Below, piece after piece: positions 4,758 to 5,182 of a stretch of 5,182 nt of DNA. Position numbers and translations under genes: made by a program. Under the pieces are notes generated by a model that was not told the origin of the DNA, made no database searches, and worked only from the letters and a program-made list of their open reading frames with translations. This DNA is from an uncultured Lachnospiraceae bacterium (GTDB lineage Bacteria > Bacillota > Clostridia > Lachnospirales > Lachnospiraceae), in assembly GCA_910585205.1 (NCBI GenBank), contig CAJUCC010000059.1:1-5182 (forward strand). Reading direction: 5' to 3'. Numbering within the stretch: position 1 is the first letter of the stretch; every line of letters starts with the position of its first letter.

Positions 4758-5010
4758 TTACCTGTAGTAATAGCAGTAAGTGGGGGAGCTTAATTCTTTT
4801 TTCAGAGCTTTATTTCTCAGGGCTTCGACTCCGGGCCGTCCTTTCTTCTGCTTTTCCGAACATTGTACAATGGTGAAACAGCGCATTTTTATCTGCGCCA
4901 TACACTGCTGTAACATCGGGATTGGCCTGAGCATAATATTCTGCGCCGGATACAGTGCCGTCTGCCATTATTTCGGGTTTCGTGAAAGCATATTTGCGTT
5001 CCTGTTCTGA
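4758..5010 (-). pseudogene. Decayed fragment of a repeat-type surface protein gene
   Basis: On the minus strand, an open stretch from 5010 to the stop at 4810-4812 contains SGAEYYAQANPDVTAVYG, then NALFHHCTMFGKAEER. This matches the DAEYY..NPDV..G.D..AL..HY..FGKAEGR repeat common in secreted proteins of Lachnospiraceae, as I recall the family. A one-base shift after FGKAEE restores a more family-like GRPGVEALRNKALKKEL that runs to a stop at 4758-4760, so a small insertion has probably broken the frame. No signal peptide or good start site precedes it (the ATG at 4968 has none), and only one repeat unit survives. It is best read as the tail remnant of a lost gene between two tRNA genes. Confidence 0.55.
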
Positions 5011-5086
5011 TTATTCCTTAAATCAGAGTAAACAGGGAATGCTTATTCAATCAATGCGTTTGCTCCAAAATGCCCTAAATTATTGG
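5011..5086. other. Intergenic AT-rich stretch without a gene
   Basis: No gene is visible here. The only structure I see at its left edge is an inverted repeat, TCTGATT (5006-5012) with AATCAGA (5021-5027) around eight bases. It lacks a T-run on either strand, so its role is open. Confidence 0.5.
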
Positions 5087-5115
5087 TTGACTTTTTAAGT
5101 ACTATGTGTTAATAT
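5087..5115 (+). promoter_or_regulatory. Sigma-A promoter of the second tRNA-Gly
   Basis: TTGACT (5087-5092) and TAATAT (5110-5115) are spaced by 17 bases. The upstream half, GGTTGACTTTT, is identical to that of the first tRNA-Gly promoter. Transcription should start near 5122, about 27 bases before the tRNA. Confidence 0.8.
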
Positions 5116-5148
5116 TTTAAAGCAGTAAGGGAAATCATCCTGTAATAT

Positions 5149-5182
5149 GCACGAGTGGCTCAGTGGTGGAGTATCGCCTTGC
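5149..5182 (+). tRNA. tRNA-Gly, probably anticodon GCC (5' part, cut by window end)
   Basis: The 5' half of a cloverleaf is present: acceptor strand GCACGAG (5149-5155), a D-arm of GCTC/GAGT, then the anticodon-stem strand TCGCC and loop start TTGC. The window ends after the first two anticodon bases, GC. The arrangement matches bacterial tRNA-Gly(GCC), whose loop is TTGCCAA. The 3' half is outside the window, so the third anticodon base is inferred. Confidence 0.85.

Noticed and set aside
4780..5010. Plus-strand open frame of 76 codons after the tRNA.
   Set aside because: Cys/Phe-rich product without a good ribosome binding site; the opposite strand carries the recognisable repeat-protein fragment.
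1..5182. CRISPR array, rRNA gene or large repeat.
   Set aside because: No regularly spaced repeats of CRISPR length and no rRNA-like conserved stretches were seen on reading both strands.

Overview
The window looks like chromosomal DNA from a gut-type Clostridia (Firmicutes), most likely Lachnospiraceae. The reasons are strong AGGAGG-type ribosome binding sites, mid-range GC coding regions with AT-rich gaps, sigma-A promoters of the TTGACT-17-TATGAT type, a tRNA without an encoded CCA, and protein families common in that group (XkdX-like/holin/GH25 phage modules, a SigV/RsiV pair, and a DAEYY..NPDV-type repeat fragment). The taxonomic call is inference from style, not from a marker gene.

Left region (1-2400): a compact phage-derived block. 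It holds a 90-aa Cro/C1-type regulator behind an AT-rich array of palindromic half-sites, two consecutive intrinsic-terminator hairpins, and then four tightly packed genes: a 129-aa phage protein of unknown function, a 48-aa XkdX-like protein, a 75-aa holin and a 336-aa GH25 muramidase with a C-terminal wall-binding domain. A long-loop, bidirectional terminator closes the block. No capsid, tail, packaging or integrase gene lies inside the window, so this is either the right end of a prophage or a stand-alone lysis cassette.

Middle (2416-3128): a LacI-family repressor gene on the minus strand keeps its DNA-binding domain but loses reading-frame homology about half way into the effector-binding domain, exactly where it meets the phage block. 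It is called here as a 3'-truncated gene. Its upstream gap is shared with the next operon and holds a 17-bp palindrome and a good ECF-type promoter (TGAAAC-17-GGTC).

Right (3129-4544): an ECF sigma factor and a membrane anti-sigma factor of the RsiV type, arranged as a two-gene operon. In characterised RsiV systems the extracellular domain binds lysozyme, signal peptidase then cuts the anti-sigma factor, and SigV is released to turn on lysozyme resistance. The signal-peptide-like AYA site and the DUF3298 domain are both present.

Far right (4553-5182): two tRNA-Gly genes (UCC, complete; probably GCC, cut by the window end), each with its own promoter starting GGTTGACTTTT. Between them lies a decayed minus-strand fragment of a surface-repeat protein gene.

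The most interesting points are the lysis cassette cut off from its regulator by tandem terminators with no visible promoter of its own, the LacI gene broken at the element boundary, and a lysozyme-sensing sigma system sitting beside a phage lysozyme. None is proof of a new system.
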